A DNA stretch of 64,000 nucleotides from Sphingobacteriales bacterium (GTDB lineage: Bacteria; Bacteroidota; Bacteroidia; Chitinophagales; Chitinophagaceae), in contig SEFP01000002.1 of NCBI GenBank assembly GCA_004144185.1, forward strand, positions 434,001-498,000. The letters are read 5' to 3'. The position numbers were made by a program, and so were the translations under genes. Under the pieces are notes generated by a model that did not search any database, was not told the origin of the DNA, and saw only the letters and a program-made list of their open reading frames with translations. Of this stretch, positions 8,004 to 16,644 are shown in pieces. Each line of letters begins with the position of its first letter. The stretch's first letter is position 1.

Positions 8004-9263
8004 TCACTTAAAATACATTCCTTTATTTTTCAATTCTCCAAAATACTTTTCGTACTGTTGTATAGCATAAATATCCATCATTCCTCCAATATAGTCTTGA
8101 ACTTTTCTTTCCCAGTGATTTGTAATTCTATAGTTTGCCGGAAGCAGTACCATATCTCTATTATAGGTTCTATCTGTATACATAGTATATAGCTTGGTCA
8201 ATACGTGCTCCCCAAGCTGCTCATATTCTACAATATCAGGTTGCCTTTTTATCGCTTCAAAGGTGAGCTTTTTAAGTCCTTTTACTAACTGACCCAGACT
8301 TTTGTATCCTAGTTGCGTATCTACTAGATCAATATCTCGAACAAATGCATTAGCTAATGTTGATGTTAACTCTTTCCTATATAGCATTGTGTATTCTTCA
8401 GAAGTCCCATGAACATGGGCCTTTTCAGCGAACTGTCTAGAATGCACATTAAATTTTTCAAACTCCACTAGTACATCCTTATACTCTGTACGTATTGAAA
8501 ATTCGTACAATAGCTCATCTATTGTGAAATACTTTAGTCTTAGTGCATCTTCTAGATCATGAATTGCATAGGCAATCTCATCAGATATGTCCATTATCTC
8601 ACAATCTATTGTTTTATGCTCAATATTATTTATATCCATCCATTGTTTTACTAGAGCGTAATCTTCATCATATAGAAATTTTTTATTTTGCTTTGTAGTT
8701 ACATTTCCATCATCATCAGTACTCGTTTCAGTTTCAGACTTCAAATATTTTACAATACCTAACATAGTTCTAATAGTTAGATTTAACCCATTAAAGCCAT
8801 GATGACGTTGTTCTATAAAATTAAGCGTTCTGAAAGTTTGTGCATTACCCTCATAAGGATTAGTAGGGCATACAGTACTTAAGAATATCTCCCCTGCGTG
8901 CCCAAAAGGTGGATTTCCTATATCATGAGCTAAAGAACATGTTTGAACGGTTATATTATCAATTAGCTTAAGCCGCTTAGCTATTGTTTTTGCGATTTGT
9001 GCAACTTCATGACTATGTGTTAATCTGTTTCTATAGAATACTTGGCTTTTAGGTATAAATAATTGCATCTTCCCTTGTAGGCGTCTACATGAAGATGAAT
9101 ATAACACTCTAGAATAGTCAATATCTGCATCATTTCTAAAATAATCTTTTGTTCCTGGATAAGCGTTGTCAACTCTAATTTCCCCAACTTTCCCTAACTG
9201 ATTTTCTTTTTCTTTACAATATTGCTCTAGTTCTTTCGATATCATCGCAGAATGTTTTATCAT
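8004..9263 (-). CDS. dgt: dGTPase-like deoxynucleoside triphosphate triphosphohydrolase (HD domain)
   Basis: A 419-residue cytosolic enzyme expected to hydrolyse dGTP (or other dNTPs) to the nucleoside and tripolyphosphate. The N-terminal part has [10 protein letters not shown] and [13 protein letters not shown]; the HD metal motif is [16 protein letters not shown], and a later Asp is in DISDEIAY. Length fits the Dgt family. The start is either ATG 9263 or ATG 9245 (MISKEL); both fit. The gene is strikingly AT-rich compared with its neighbours, lacks the TTCCGGAA octamer, and lies between the uup fossil and sodA, which suggests horizontal acquisition. Some bacterial dGTPases deplete dNTPs during phage infection, so a defence role is possible; a housekeeping role is the alternative. 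Confidence 0.88.
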   Translation of the reverse strand: MIKHSAMISKELEQYCKEKENQLGKVGEIRVDNAYPGTKDYFRNDADIDYSRVLYSSSCRRLQGKMQLFIPKSQVFYRNRLTHSHEVAQIAKTIAKRLKLIDNITVQTCSLAHDIGNPPFGHAGEIFLSTVCPTNPYEGNAQTFRTLNFIEQRHHGFNGLNLTIRTMLGIVKYLKSETETSTDDDGNVTTKQNKKFLYDEDYALVKQWMDINNIEHKTIDCEIMDISDEIAYAIHDLEDALRLKYFTIDELLYEFSIRTEYKDVLVEFEKFNVHSRQFAEKAHVHGTSEEYTMLYRKELTSTLANAFVRDIDLVDTQLGYKSLGQLVKGLKKLTFEAIKRQPDIVEYEQLGEHVLTKLYTMYTDRTYNRDMVLLPANYRITNHWERKVQDYIGGMMDIYAIQQYEKYFGELKNKGMYFK

Positions 9264-9386
9264 CTACTATATGTAGATATTGTTATCAGGATTCAAATTG
9301 CTTGCACAGATAAAGTTAATAGCTTACACACTGTCCTCTGGCACTTTCTTTGTGCAAGTCCGGAAACTCATTTTTACTTTTACCCC

Positions 9387-9995
9387 ATGGCATACACCCT
9401 CCCCGCCCTTCCGTACGATTTCAGCGCCCTGGAGCCGCATATCGACGCGCAAACGATGCAAATTCACCACGACAAGCACCACCAGGCGTACGTGGATAAC
9501 CTCAATAAAGCCCTCGAAGGCTCCGAAAAGGCCGATATGCCCATCGAGGAGCTGATGGCTACCATCGACCAGTATCCGGCAGCCGTACGTAACAATGGCG
9601 GCGGTCATTACAACCACTCCCTCTTCTGGGAAGTCCTCGGTGCAAACGGTGGCGAGCCGACCGGTGCCCTCAAAACGGCTATCGACGATGCTTTCGGCAG
9701 TCTCGACACCCTGAAAGAGAAAATGGCCGATGCCGGTGCCAAGCGCTTCGGTTCTGGTTGGGCCTGGCTCATCGTTAAAGACGGCAAGCTGGCTGTAACC
9801 TCGACTCCAAACCAAGACAATCCGCTGATGCCGGTTGCTGAAGAGCAAGGCACTCCAATCTTCGGGATCGACGTCTGGGAGCATGCCTATTACCTGAACT
9901 ATCAGAACAAGCGTCCCGACTACCTGAAAGCCATCTGGAACGTCGTTAATTGGAACGAAGTGGCCCGTCGCTACGAAGCGGCCAGTGGCAACTAA
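9387..9995 (+). CDS. sodA: Superoxide dismutase (Mn/Fe type)
   Basis: A 202-residue cytosolic enzyme that dismutates superoxide. Metal ligands are visible: His27 in IHHDKHH, the His in [10 protein letters not shown], and Asp and His in [23 protein letters not shown] and a Gln in TPNQDNPL lean towards the Mn form, but cambialistic use cannot be excluded. ATG 9387 begins the conserved [10 protein letters not shown]; longer in-frame starts reach into the divergent dgt promoter region. There is no signal peptide. A strong terminator follows. Confidence 0.95.
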   Translation: MAYTLPALPYDFSALEPHIDAQTMQIHHDKHHQAYVDNLNKALEGSEKADMPIEELMATIDQYPAAVRNNGGGHYNHSLFWEVLGANGGEPTGALKTAIDDAFGSLDTLKEKMADAGAKRFGSGWAWLIVKDGKLAVTSTPNQDNPLMPVAEEQGTPIFGIDVWEHAYYLNYQNKRPDYLKAIWNVVNWNEVARRYEAASGN

Positions 9996-10036
9996 GCGTT
10001 GACCGATTCTTCTGGAAGCCTTTGGTTCCGGAATCT

Positions 10037-10077
10037 AAAAACGCCGGTGTTTCTGTTACAGAGACACCGGCGTTTTT
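10037..10077 (+). terminator. Bidirectional Rho-independent terminator after sodA
   Basis: A 14-bp stem AAAAACGCCGGTGT (10037-10050) / ACACCGGCGTTTTT (10064-10077) with a 13-nt loop. A- and T-runs at the two ends allow termination of sodA and of the convergent 10111-10578 gene. Confidence 0.9.
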
Positions 10078-10110
10078 GATCTAAAAATTCTGGTCTAAAC
10101 AGACCGGGTA

Positions 10111-10578
10111 TTAATGCGCTTCACCGTCTTTGCGGCAGAGACCTACAATCTTGTGGAAGTTGTCATGCGCCTGATTCAGGGCTGCCATCAGTTCCTGATC
10201 GCTGATCTTCTCTTTCACCATCTGATCCACTTTTACTACCTGTTGCTCCAGATTGGCAACCACTACTTTCATATCGGCAGTCCGGTAGGGTTCCGGAAAG
10301 GGTTGTGCAATCAAGGTTTTCACACGGGTTACCATCTCGCCGCTCCGGTTCCGGATGGGTTCAAAATTGCCTTCTTCAGCCGGGTGAAACGTCTGCGACA
10401 TGATTTCATGGAACGCTTTCAGTTCGGGCCACGACGTCATCTTTACGTCTTTATGGGGCGCCGCCTGCTCGGTTGCCGGAGCCGCCGCATCTTTAGTTGC
10501 CTTGCCTTTCTTGGACGTTTGGGCGCCGGCGCCAACAGCCAGCAGTGCGCAAAGGCTGAGAAGAGTGATTTTTTTCAT
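10111..10578 (-). CDS. Hypothetical exported helical protein
   Basis: A 155-residue protein, family not recognised. Residues 1-19 form a clear signal peptide ending in GAGAQ, followed by a Lys/Ala/Thr-rich low-complexity linker to about residue 45. The remainder looks all-helical, with segments around FHEIMSQTFHP, MVTRVKTLIAQ and LEQQVVKVDQMVKE. Histidines occur in the first and last helices. Lengths and helix spacing recall small four-helix periplasmic proteins such as cytochrome c'-like folds, but no CxxCH haem motif is present. It starts 24 nt after tyrS ends, so it may be read from the tyrS transcript. Confidence 0.65.
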   Translation of the reverse strand: MKKITLLSLCALLAVGAGAQTSKKGKATKDAAAPATEQAAPHKDVKMTSWPELKAFHEIMSQTFHPAEEGNFEPIRNRSGEMVTRVKTLIAQPFPEPYRTADMKVVVANLEQQVVKVDQMVKEKISDQELMAALNQAHDNFHKIVGLCRKDGEAH

Positions 10579-10602
10579 ATTAGTTGGTAAAGAGTCGGAA
10601 AG

Positions 10603-11910
10603 TTACGGATTAAAAACGGCGAGCGTATAGTCCTTTTTGCCTTTTTGCAGCAGCAGGTACTTGCCAGAGAGCAACGCGGCGGCCGAAGGTTTAAAATCGA
10701 TTCCGGAAACTTTTTCCTTGTTAATACTGAATCCCCCGGCCGTAATCATTTTCCGGGCTTCGCCCTTAGATGCAAATACGCCTTTGTCGGCCAGGAACGA
10801 AAGCAAATCCAGCGTCTCCAACTCAACTACCGAAGCCTCAACGCGGGGCACGCCGCCCAGTGCGTTCAGCAGTTCCGATTCGGTCAGGGTATTCAGTTCC
10901 GCTACCGTGGATTTACCGAATAAAATTTCAGACGCCCGTAGGGCACTTTTCAACGCAGCTTCGCCATGGACCAGTGTGGTTAGTTCGGTCGCCAATGCGA
11001 TTTGCAGCGCACGTGCGTGCGGTGCTTCGCGATGCGTAGCGATCAGTTCCTCAATGTCGGCAACAGTCCGGAATGAAAACGTATAGCTCATCTTCTTGGC
11101 TTCCGCATCCGTCAGTCCCAGCCAGAACTGGTAAAACTGATACGGCGAGGTTTTCTCGGCGTCGAGCCAGACGTTGCCGCCTTCCGATTTGCCAAACTTG
11201 GTGCCGTCGCTTTTGGTGACCAGCGGACAGGTAAAGGCAAACGCTTCCGGAACCTCGGTTTCGGCACCGGTTTCATGAAAGGCTTTGCGGCGGATCAGCT
11301 CGGTACCGGTCGTGATATTGCCCCATTGGTCGGCGCCGCCCATCTGCAACTTAGCACCGTAGGTTTTGTTCAGGTAATAGAAATCATAGCCCTGAATGAG
11401 CTGGTAGCTAAACTCGGTAAATGATAACCCGGTTTCCAGTCGCTTCTGTACGGAGTCTTTCGACATCATGTACGAAACGGTGATGTACTTGCCTGCTTCC
11501 CGGATAAAATCAATGAACGAAAAGGAGTTGATCCAATCGGCGTTGTTAACCAGTAGGGCGCTATTAGGGGTGTTTCCGGAAAAGTCCAGAAACTGTTCCA
11601 GCTGGCGCCGGATCCCGGCTACGTTCTGATTGATGGTAGCCGCATCCTGCAAATTGCGCTCGGCCGATTTTCCGGACGGATCGCCGATAGCACCGGTAGC
11701 GCCGCCGACCAGGGCGATCGGTTTGTGGCCGGCCCGTTGAAACCGCATCAGGAGAGTAATCGGCAACAGAGAACCCACGTGCAGCGAATCGGCCGTCGGG
11801 TCAAAACCGATATACCCGGTAGTCATCTCGCGCAGCAGTTGGTCTTCAATCCCGGGTGTGATATCCTGAATCAGCTTTCGGGCGCGCAGATCAGCAATCA
11901 GATTTTCCAT
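10603..11910 (-). CDS. tyrS: Tyrosyl-tRNA synthetase
   Basis: A 435-residue class I aminoacyl-tRNA synthetase charging tRNA-Tyr. The HIGH-type motif is LHVGS (near residue 44), the tyrosine pocket includes QMGGADQWGN, and the KMSKS-type motif reads KFGKS. The C-terminal 75 residues form an S4-like RNA-binding domain (ARKMITAGGFSINKEKV). ATG 11910 starts the conserved MENLIADLRARKL; the frame is open 32 codons further upstream but that region holds a -7 promoter element. The matching tRNA-Tyr gene is also in this window. Confidence 0.96.
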   Translation of the reverse strand: MENLIADLRARKLIQDITPGIEDQLLREMTTGYIGFDPTADSLHVGSLLPITLLMRFQRAGHKPIALVGGATGAIGDPSGKSAERNLQDAATINQNVAGIRRQLEQFLDFSGNTPNSALLVNNADWINSFSFIDFIREAGKYITVSYMMSKDSVQKRLETGLSFTEFSYQLIQGYDFYYLNKTYGAKLQMGGADQWGNITTGTELIRRKAFHETGAETEVPEAFAFTCPLVTKSDGTKFGKSEGGNVWLDAEKTSPYQFYQFWLGLTDAEAKKMSYTFSFRTVADIEELIATHREAPHARALQIALATELTTLVHGEAALKSALRASEILFGKSTVAELNTLTESELLNALGGVPRVEASVVELETLDLLSFLADKGVFASKGEARKMITAGGFSINKEKVSGIDFKPSAAALLSGKYLLLQKGKKDYTLAVFNP

Positions 11911-11929
11911 ACGTCTGTAAAAAGAAGCG

Positions 11930-11937
11930 CAAAAGTA
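11930..11937 (-). promoter_or_regulatory. Candidate -7 element of the tyrS promoter
   Basis: On the minus strand TACTTTTG matches TAnnTTTG and ends 19 nt before the ATG, implying a leader of only about 12-15 nt. Confidence 0.5.
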
Positions 11938-12013
11938 ACCGATCCGGCGAACGCCATACAACGAAGACTGTCGGAGACCGCTTTTTCCGGAAGACGGGGC
12001 CTCCATCCGTCCA

Positions 12014-12049
12014 TAAAAAAACCGGCAGCTACAGCTGTGGCTGCCGGTT
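12014..12049 (-). terminator. Rho-independent terminator after the 12080-12580 gene
   Basis: Arms ACCGGCAGC (12021-12029) and GCTGCCGGT (12040-12048) pair; on the minus strand the stem is followed by a T-run (A-run 12015-12020 on plus). Confidence 0.85.
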
Positions 12050-12079
12050 GTCCGGAAGATGTGTTGGGGGACTAAACGA

Positions 12080-12580
12080 CTATACGCTCAGTTCACCGGA
12101 TTTACCCACCAGTTCGGAATAGTTACCGGTGACTTTGGCATAGGCATATTGAACCATCATCATGATGCGGGTCGCGTCGCTGTCCCAGTAGTGTGCATTG
12201 TCGGGGGTCACTTTCAGCAACGCAATACCGGGGGTTTCAAGGCCCTGTGGAAACCAGGCTTTCAGCGTTTCCTTCCACAGCTCTTTCATCTTGGCTCCGT
12301 CTTTCACCAGCAGCCCTTTACCATTGATAGTGAGGTAGGAATGCTTGGCCGGTGACGCAAACGACAGCAGCAGGTCATCGCCATCGGCCGACTGGGCACC
12401 AAACTGATCGTCGCTGGTAAAAAACCAGATGGTTCCGTTGTCATCAATCTCCTGCACGCTCATCGGACGGGCGCTCATTTTATGGTCGCTGTCCAGTGTG
12501 GTCAGCATACAGAAATCAATCGATTCTGCCAGTTCCTTGATCTTTTTCAGTGCCTCGGCACCTTGCTTGTTGTCTTCCAT
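12080..12580 (-). CDS. Pyridoxamine 5'-phosphate oxidase-like general stress protein
   Basis: A 166-residue split-barrel flavin-binding protein of the general stress protein 26 type. Visible features are FCMLTTLDSDHKMSARPMSV at residues 23-42, IWFFTSDDQF, and a C-terminal DNAHYWDS. The family binds FMN or F420 in a dimeric barrel; the substrate is not known, and PdxH activity should not be assumed. It is a single-gene unit followed by a good terminator. Confidence 0.85.
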   Translation of the reverse strand: MEDNKQGAEALKKIKELAESIDFCMLTTLDSDHKMSARPMSVQEIDDNGTIWFFTSDDQFGAQSADGDDLLLSFASPAKHSYLTINGKGLLVKDGAKMKELWKETLKAWFPQGLETPGIALLKVTPDNAHYWDSDATRIMMMVQYAYAKVTGNYSELVGKSGELSV

Positions 12581-12717
12581 AGGGATGGGTCGTAAAAGAG
12601 GTTATAAGATAGCGTTCAGGACGCCTGTAAAACCATGCCTTCCGGAAAAAAGTTGGCATGCTCTTTTCTGGCTCTGATTTCCCTACTTTTTACGTTAATT
12701 TTTCAACCTCAAACGCC

Positions 12718-12927
12718 ATGATCTCCCGTTTCATTCCTACCGATCCTGCTGACCTGACTGCGATTCTGGAGCGTGCTTTTGCTCATATTTCAAATCCACT
12801 GGCGGCCGGCCAGGGGGCTTGGTCGGTTCTCGAAAACGCCATTGCCGAAGCCTACCAGCTCGGCGCTGCCACCGGAACCGGGTTTTCAGACGCCCATCAT
12901 TCGGAGGCGGTCTTCAAAGCTGCTTAA
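12718..12927 (+). CDS. Small hypothetical protein
   Basis: A 69-residue acidic/Ala-rich protein, not recognised. It has no signal peptide or membrane segment. It looks helical (FIPTDPADLTAILERAF; GAWSVLENAIAEAYQLG). A plausible AT-rich promoter region lies upstream (12680-12715). Its TAA stop (12925-12927) interlocks with the feoB TAA (12924-12926) through a shared palindromic TTAA, so the two convergent genes overlap by two bases. The good reading frame and clean boundaries support a real gene, but no function can be given. Confidence 0.6.
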   Translation: MISRFIPTDPADLTAILERAFAHISNPLAAGQGAWSVLENAIAEAYQLGAATGTGFSDAHHSEAVFKAA

Positions 12928-15002
12928 CGGAGAAGCGTATAGGCGATCCAAGCTGCTCCCCAGGCCATAGCGCCCATATACAAAAACTGAAGTGCCGGAT
13001 ACAGCCAGCTGCCGGTTTCTTTCCGGACAATAGCCAGGGTGCTCATGCACTGCATGGCGAATACATAAAATAATAGCAACGACACCCCGGTGGCCAGCGT
13101 ATACACGGGCTGGCCATCGGCGGTTTTAGCGGCTGCCATTTTACTGCGCAACGTTGCTTCCTGACTGGGTGTTTCATCGGCTACACTGTACAGCGTAGCC
13201 ATCGTCCCTACAAACACTTCCCGGGCTGCAAACGAGGTAATCAGCGCCACACCGATTTTCCAGTCATAGCCCAGCGGGCGAATGGCCGGTTCAATCCAGT
13301 GGCCCATGTGCCCTGCAAAAGACGTTTCCAGCGGTGTGGCTATAACCCAGGCAGTTGGGGTTCCGGAATTCTTAGATGCCGGTCCGTAGGAAGCCAGTCC
13401 CCAGAGCACAATCGAAATTACCAGAATGACCTTACCGGCATCGCGTACAAACACGGTTGCTTTCTCCACCATCGTAGTGGCTACGTTCTTCCAGCGTGGC
13501 GCGCGGTAATGCGGCAGTTCCAGCATAAACCAGGTGCGTTCCCGGACTTTGATAAACAGACTCAACACCTTCGATACGATCAGCGCCCCGACGAATCCGA
13601 GCAGGTACAAACCCATGAGTACCAGTCCGTGCAGCGTCAGCAGTCCAAACCGGTAATCCGGAATCACCAGGCTGATCAGAATGGTATACACCGGTAAACG
13701 GGCCGAGCAACTCATCAGCGGGGTTACCAGAATGGTAATGAGGCGTTCTTTTTTGTTGGCAACCGTTCGGGCAGCCATCACGGCCGGCACAGCACAGGCC
13801 ATTCCGGAAATGAGCGGCATCACCGAACGGCCATTCAGACCTACCGAACGCATCAGCCGGTCGGTCAGAAAGGAAATGCGCGCCATATAGCCGGAGTCTT
13901 CCAGAATGGTGATGAATCCAAACAAAAGTGCGATCTGCGGAATGAATACGGCAATACCGGAAATCCCCGCCAGCAGACCATTAATCAGTAAATCTGTTGC
14001 CCAGTTCTGAGGCAGGATCCGAGACAGGGTACTTCCGGTCCAGCTAAACGCCGTTTCTACCCAGTCCATCGGGTATTCGGCGAGCCAGAAAATGCTTTGA
14101 AACAGCAGGAACAAGACGGTCAGCAAAATCAGGTTACCCCAGAACGGATGCAACAACACCTTGTCGATGCGCTCGGCACGCAGTCGTTTCTGAACCGGTG
14201 TTTCGATGTGTACGGCGGCCTGCATTACTTTATCAATGCGGGTATACCGGGCAATGACTTCCTGCGCCTGCACCCGGGCCTTCACGAACTGGTGACTGTC
14301 GAGCAGTGCGGGCAACTGAATGCGCTGGGCAGCACTGAGAAAGGACATTTCCGGTCCGGCACAGGCAATCTGAAGCGCAGCATATTCGGAGCTGGCATCG
14401 GTCAGGTCGCGGATTTCCTGCAGCCAGGAACCGGTAAGCTGGCGGCTGTCGATAAATGCGTTGGCACTGGTTCGGACGGCGATGTTCTCAAGGGCCTGTA
14501 AAATCGTTTTCTTAAGGGCAGCGATGCCTTTTCCTTTGCGCGGGTTGATGGCGACAACGGGCACGCCCATCTGCCGTTCCAGTTCCGGAAGGTCAATCGC
14601 AATGCCTTTGGATGTTGCCAGATCCATCATGGTCAGGGCCAGGATCACCGGACGGTCCAGATCCATAATCTGGCTTCCGAACAGCAGATTGCGCTTCAGG
14701 TTGGCCGCATCGATGATTACAATTGTCAGGTCCGGAAAATCCGTTCCCCCCGGATGCAGCAGCACTTCGGTAGCGACCCGCTCATCGGCACTTTTAGGAT
14801 ACAGCGAATACGTTCCCGGCAAATCCAAGATCTGGGCCGTCTGCGTTTCCGTAAGGCGACATACGCCCGCTTTCTTGTCTACGGTGACGCCCGGAAAATT
14901 GCCTACCTTCTGTCGCAGGCCGGTCAAGGCATTAAACAGCGAGCTTTTCCCACAGTTGGGATTACCAACCAGTGCTATTTTAGGAGTGCGGACCAAAGAC
15001 AA
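12924..15002 (-). CDS. feoB: Ferrous iron transport protein B
   Basis: A 692-residue inner-membrane Fe2+ transporter with an N-terminal G-protein domain. G1 is GNPNCGKSS (residues 13-21), G3 lies in DLPGTYSLYP, and the Gate motifs YMARISFLTDR and GMACAVPAVMA are present with about ten membrane segments from residue 290 onward. The only in-frame start after an upstream stop is a TTG at 15002, because TAA occurs two codons earlier. No feoA is adjacent and none is fused. A TACCTTTG element lies 12 nt before the start, so the mRNA would be nearly leaderless. corA is divergent. Confidence 0.93.
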   Translation of the reverse strand: MSLVRTPKIALVGNPNCGKSSLFNALTGLRQKVGNFPGVTVDKKAGVCRLTETQTAQILDLPGTYSLYPKSADERVATEVLLHPGGTDFPDLTIVIIDAANLKRNLLFGSQIMDLDRPVILALTMMDLATSKGIAIDLPELERQMGVPVVAINPRKGKGIAALKKTILQALENIAVRTSANAFIDSRQLTGSWLQEIRDLTDASSEYAALQIACAGPEMSFLSAAQRIQLPALLDSHQFVKARVQAQEVIARYTRIDKVMQAAVHIETPVQKRLRAERIDKVLLHPFWGNLILLTVLFLLFQSIFWLAEYPMDWVETAFSWTGSTLSRILPQNWATDLLINGLLAGISGIAVFIPQIALLFGFITILEDSGYMARISFLTDRLMRSVGLNGRSVMPLISGMACAVPAVMAARTVANKKERLITILVTPLMSCSARLPVYTILISLVIPDYRFGLLTLHGLVLMGLYLLGFVGALIVSKVLSLFIKVRERTWFMLELPHYRAPRWKNVATTMVEKATVFVRDAGKVILVISIVLWGLASYGPASKNSGTPTAWVIATPLETSFAGHMGHWIEPAIRPLGYDWKIGVALITSFAAREVFVGTMATLYSVADETPSQEATLRSKMAAAKTADGQPVYTLATGVSLLLFYVFAMQCMSTLAIVRKETGSWLYPALQFLYMGAMAWGAAWIAYTLLR

Positions 15003-15013
15003 TCGTTAGCCGG

Positions 15014-15021
15014 CAAAGGTA
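15014..15021 (-). promoter_or_regulatory. Candidate -7 element of the feoB promoter
   Basis: TACCTTTG on the minus strand matches TAnnTTTG. It ends 11 nt before the TTG start, so the transcript start would fall within a few nucleotides of the start codon. Confidence 0.5.
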
Positions 15022-15116
15022 GCCCTCTTCCAATGCTTTCCGGAAACGAACGACTCCAGATGAGGGTATTTTAAAATGATGTTGAGAGATTAACGTTAAC
15101 CCTACCCTATAGCCCC

Positions 15117-15124
15117 TACCTTTG
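15117..15124 (+). promoter_or_regulatory. Candidate -7 element of the corA promoter
   Basis: TACCTTTG, 16 nt before the corA ATG at 15141, implying a leader of about 10 nt. Confidence 0.5.
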
Positions 15125-15140
15125 CCGCGCTTCGGATTTT

Positions 15141-16082
15141 ATGGTTCAGTTTTATAAAAATATCAACCGCGAAACCCTCGAAATCGCGCAGCCTGAAGGG
15201 GCCAACTGGATCAATGTGTCCCCTCCGTTTCACGAAGCAGAGATGGATGCGCTGTCCAAAGCCCTGCATATCGACCGGGATATCCTTAAAGACACCCTTG
15301 ATATTGAAGAGCGGGCGCGCTATGAGCAGGAAGAAGGTGCCCGGCTGATTATCCTGAAAACGCCGGTTGAGAACAACTCGCTGAGCGCCTCCGACGCCTA
15401 CTTTATCACTATCCCGATTGCGATTCTGCTGACCGAACGCAATCAAGTCGTGACCGTCAACTCGTTTGAGAATGAAGCCATCCGGCGCTTTCTCAACACC
15501 TTCGCCAAGCGCCATCCGGAGCGGCCCAACATGATGGTGCTGAAGATTTTTGAAAAAGTGGTGGTCGACTTCATGGAAGTGTTGAAGGAAATCAACCACC
15601 GCCGCAACATCTTCGAGCAAAAGCTGTACGATTCCAACCGGAACGAAGAGCTGCTGGCCTTGATGCGGGTTCAGAAAAGCCTGGTGTATTTCACGACGGC
15701 CCTGCGTTCCAACGAGCTGTTGCTGATGAAAATGGAACGCACCAACTTCCTGCAATTTGATGAGGAAGAGCGGGATTACCTGTCGGATATGATTGTAGAG
15801 TTCTCACAGGCCCTGGAGATGGCCGATAACTACTCCAACATCCTGGTGAGCACGATGGACGCATTTGCATCCATCATCAACAACAACATGAACATCATCA
15901 TCAAGCGGCTGACCGCCATCACCATCATTTTGACGGTGCCGGGGCTGGTAGCAGGCTTTTTTGGGATGAACGTGCATTTCCCCGGTGAAAACAAAACCAG
16001 CGGCTTTTACTACGCGCTGATTTTATCCATCGTTTTCTCGGTGTTAATGAGCATCTACTTCAGCAAGAAAAAGTGGTTCTAG
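15141..16082 (+). CDS. corA: CorA-type Mg2+/divalent cation transporter
   Basis: A 313-residue protein with a large cytoplasmic N-terminal domain, a long helical stalk (about 130-245) and two C-terminal membrane helices. The selectivity motif GMN is present as FFGMNVHFPGE between the helices (about residue 275), and the C-terminus is basic (SKKKWF), all typical of the pentameric CorA/MIT family. Mg2+ is the usual substrate; Co2+ or Ni2+ are alternatives. The ATG lies just after a TACCTTTG promoter element. Confidence 0.92.
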   Translation: MVQFYKNINRETLEIAQPEGANWINVSPPFHEAEMDALSKALHIDRDILKDTLDIEERARYEQEEGARLIILKTPVENNSLSASDAYFITIPIAILLTERNQVVTVNSFENEAIRRFLNTFAKRHPERPNMMVLKIFEKVVVDFMEVLKEINHRRNIFEQKLYDSNRNEELLALMRVQKSLVYFTTALRSNELLLMKMERTNFLQFDEEERDYLSDMIVEFSQALEMADNYSNILVSTMDAFASIINNNMNIIIKRLTAITIILTVPGLVAGFFGMNVHFPGENKTSGFYYALILSIVFSVLMSIYFSKKKWF

Positions 16083-16087
16083 AGAGT

Positions 16088-16180
16088 ACAAAGTATTAAG
16101 TATCAGGTATTAGGCAGACCATACATTATACATTATACATTACACCTCATACTCTATACCTAATACTTCATACCTGATGT
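16088..16180. repeat. AT-rich low-complexity repeat patch
   Basis: The stretch is built from variants of short units such as CATTATA (16123-16140, tandem) and TATCAGGTATTAG / its inverse. Similar words occur on both strands at the two ends (16092-16113 and 16157-16180), making an imperfect inverted repeat. It sits between convergent corA and the NUDIX gene and runs into the last codons of the latter. Confidence 0.6.
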
Positions 16181-16585
16181 AGTCAGCATCCCCGCTACGG
16201 TCTTATCGATGGGAAGCGTAAAATCTTCGACGCGGATATCGGATAGCGGCACCCAACTGGTTTGTTCGGTTTCCGGATCTAAGTTCAGCAGGGTAAAGGT
16301 TTCCGGAACGGCCGCTACCAAATAATAGATCGAAAGCACCTGCGAATCGTCCCAGGCCGATTTGACAAAATAATCGGTGGTGTAGAAATGGGACTGCACG
16401 CGGATCTCCAATCCCAGTTCTTCCCGGAATTCGCGTTGCAGCCCTTCGATGGTGCCTTCGCCCAGTTCCAGCCCGCCGCCCGGAAATTTCCGGACGGGTT
16501 GTCCGCGAATCATTTCATCATTGACCAACACCGATCCGTTGGCAATCAGCAATCCGTAAACCCGGACATTAAAGCGCGAATACAT
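16160..16585 (-). CDS. NUDIX hydrolase
   Basis: A 141-residue hydrolase of nucleoside-diphosphate-linked compounds. The NUDIX box GX5EX7REUXEEXGU is intact, beginning GGLELGEG and ending REFREELGLEI (about residues 38-60). The substrate cannot be deduced. The last nine codons and TAG stop lie within the AT-rich repeat patch, so the natural C-terminus may have been altered by that repeat. It is located upstream of nadB on the opposite side of a terminator, and shares the minus strand. Confidence 0.88.
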   Translation of the reverse strand: MYSRFNVRVYGLLIANGSVLVNDEMIRGQPVRKFPGGGLELGEGTIEGLQREFREELGLEIRVQSHFYTTDYFVKSAWDDSQVLSIYYLVAAVPETFTLLNLDPETEQTSWVPLSDIRVEDFTLPIDKTVAGMLTTSGMKY

Positions 16586-16611
16586 AAAAAGGCAGATTCA
16601 AAAAGATGACC

Positions 16612-16635
16612 GCTTCAGGTTCCGAAACCTGAAGC
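16612..16635 (-). terminator. Hairpin terminator after nadB
   Basis: Arms GCTTCAGGTT (16612-16621) and AACCTGAAGC (16626-16635) pair perfectly; on the minus strand a T-rich stretch follows (A-run at 16600-16604 on plus). Confidence 0.75.
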
Positions 16636-16644
16636 AACAGAATT

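Noticed and set aside
7722-9386. Absence of TTCCGGAA as firm proof of foreign origin
   Set aside because: Gaps of similar or greater length without the octamer occur elsewhere (for example about 17.0-20.7 kb), so it is only supporting evidence alongside base composition.
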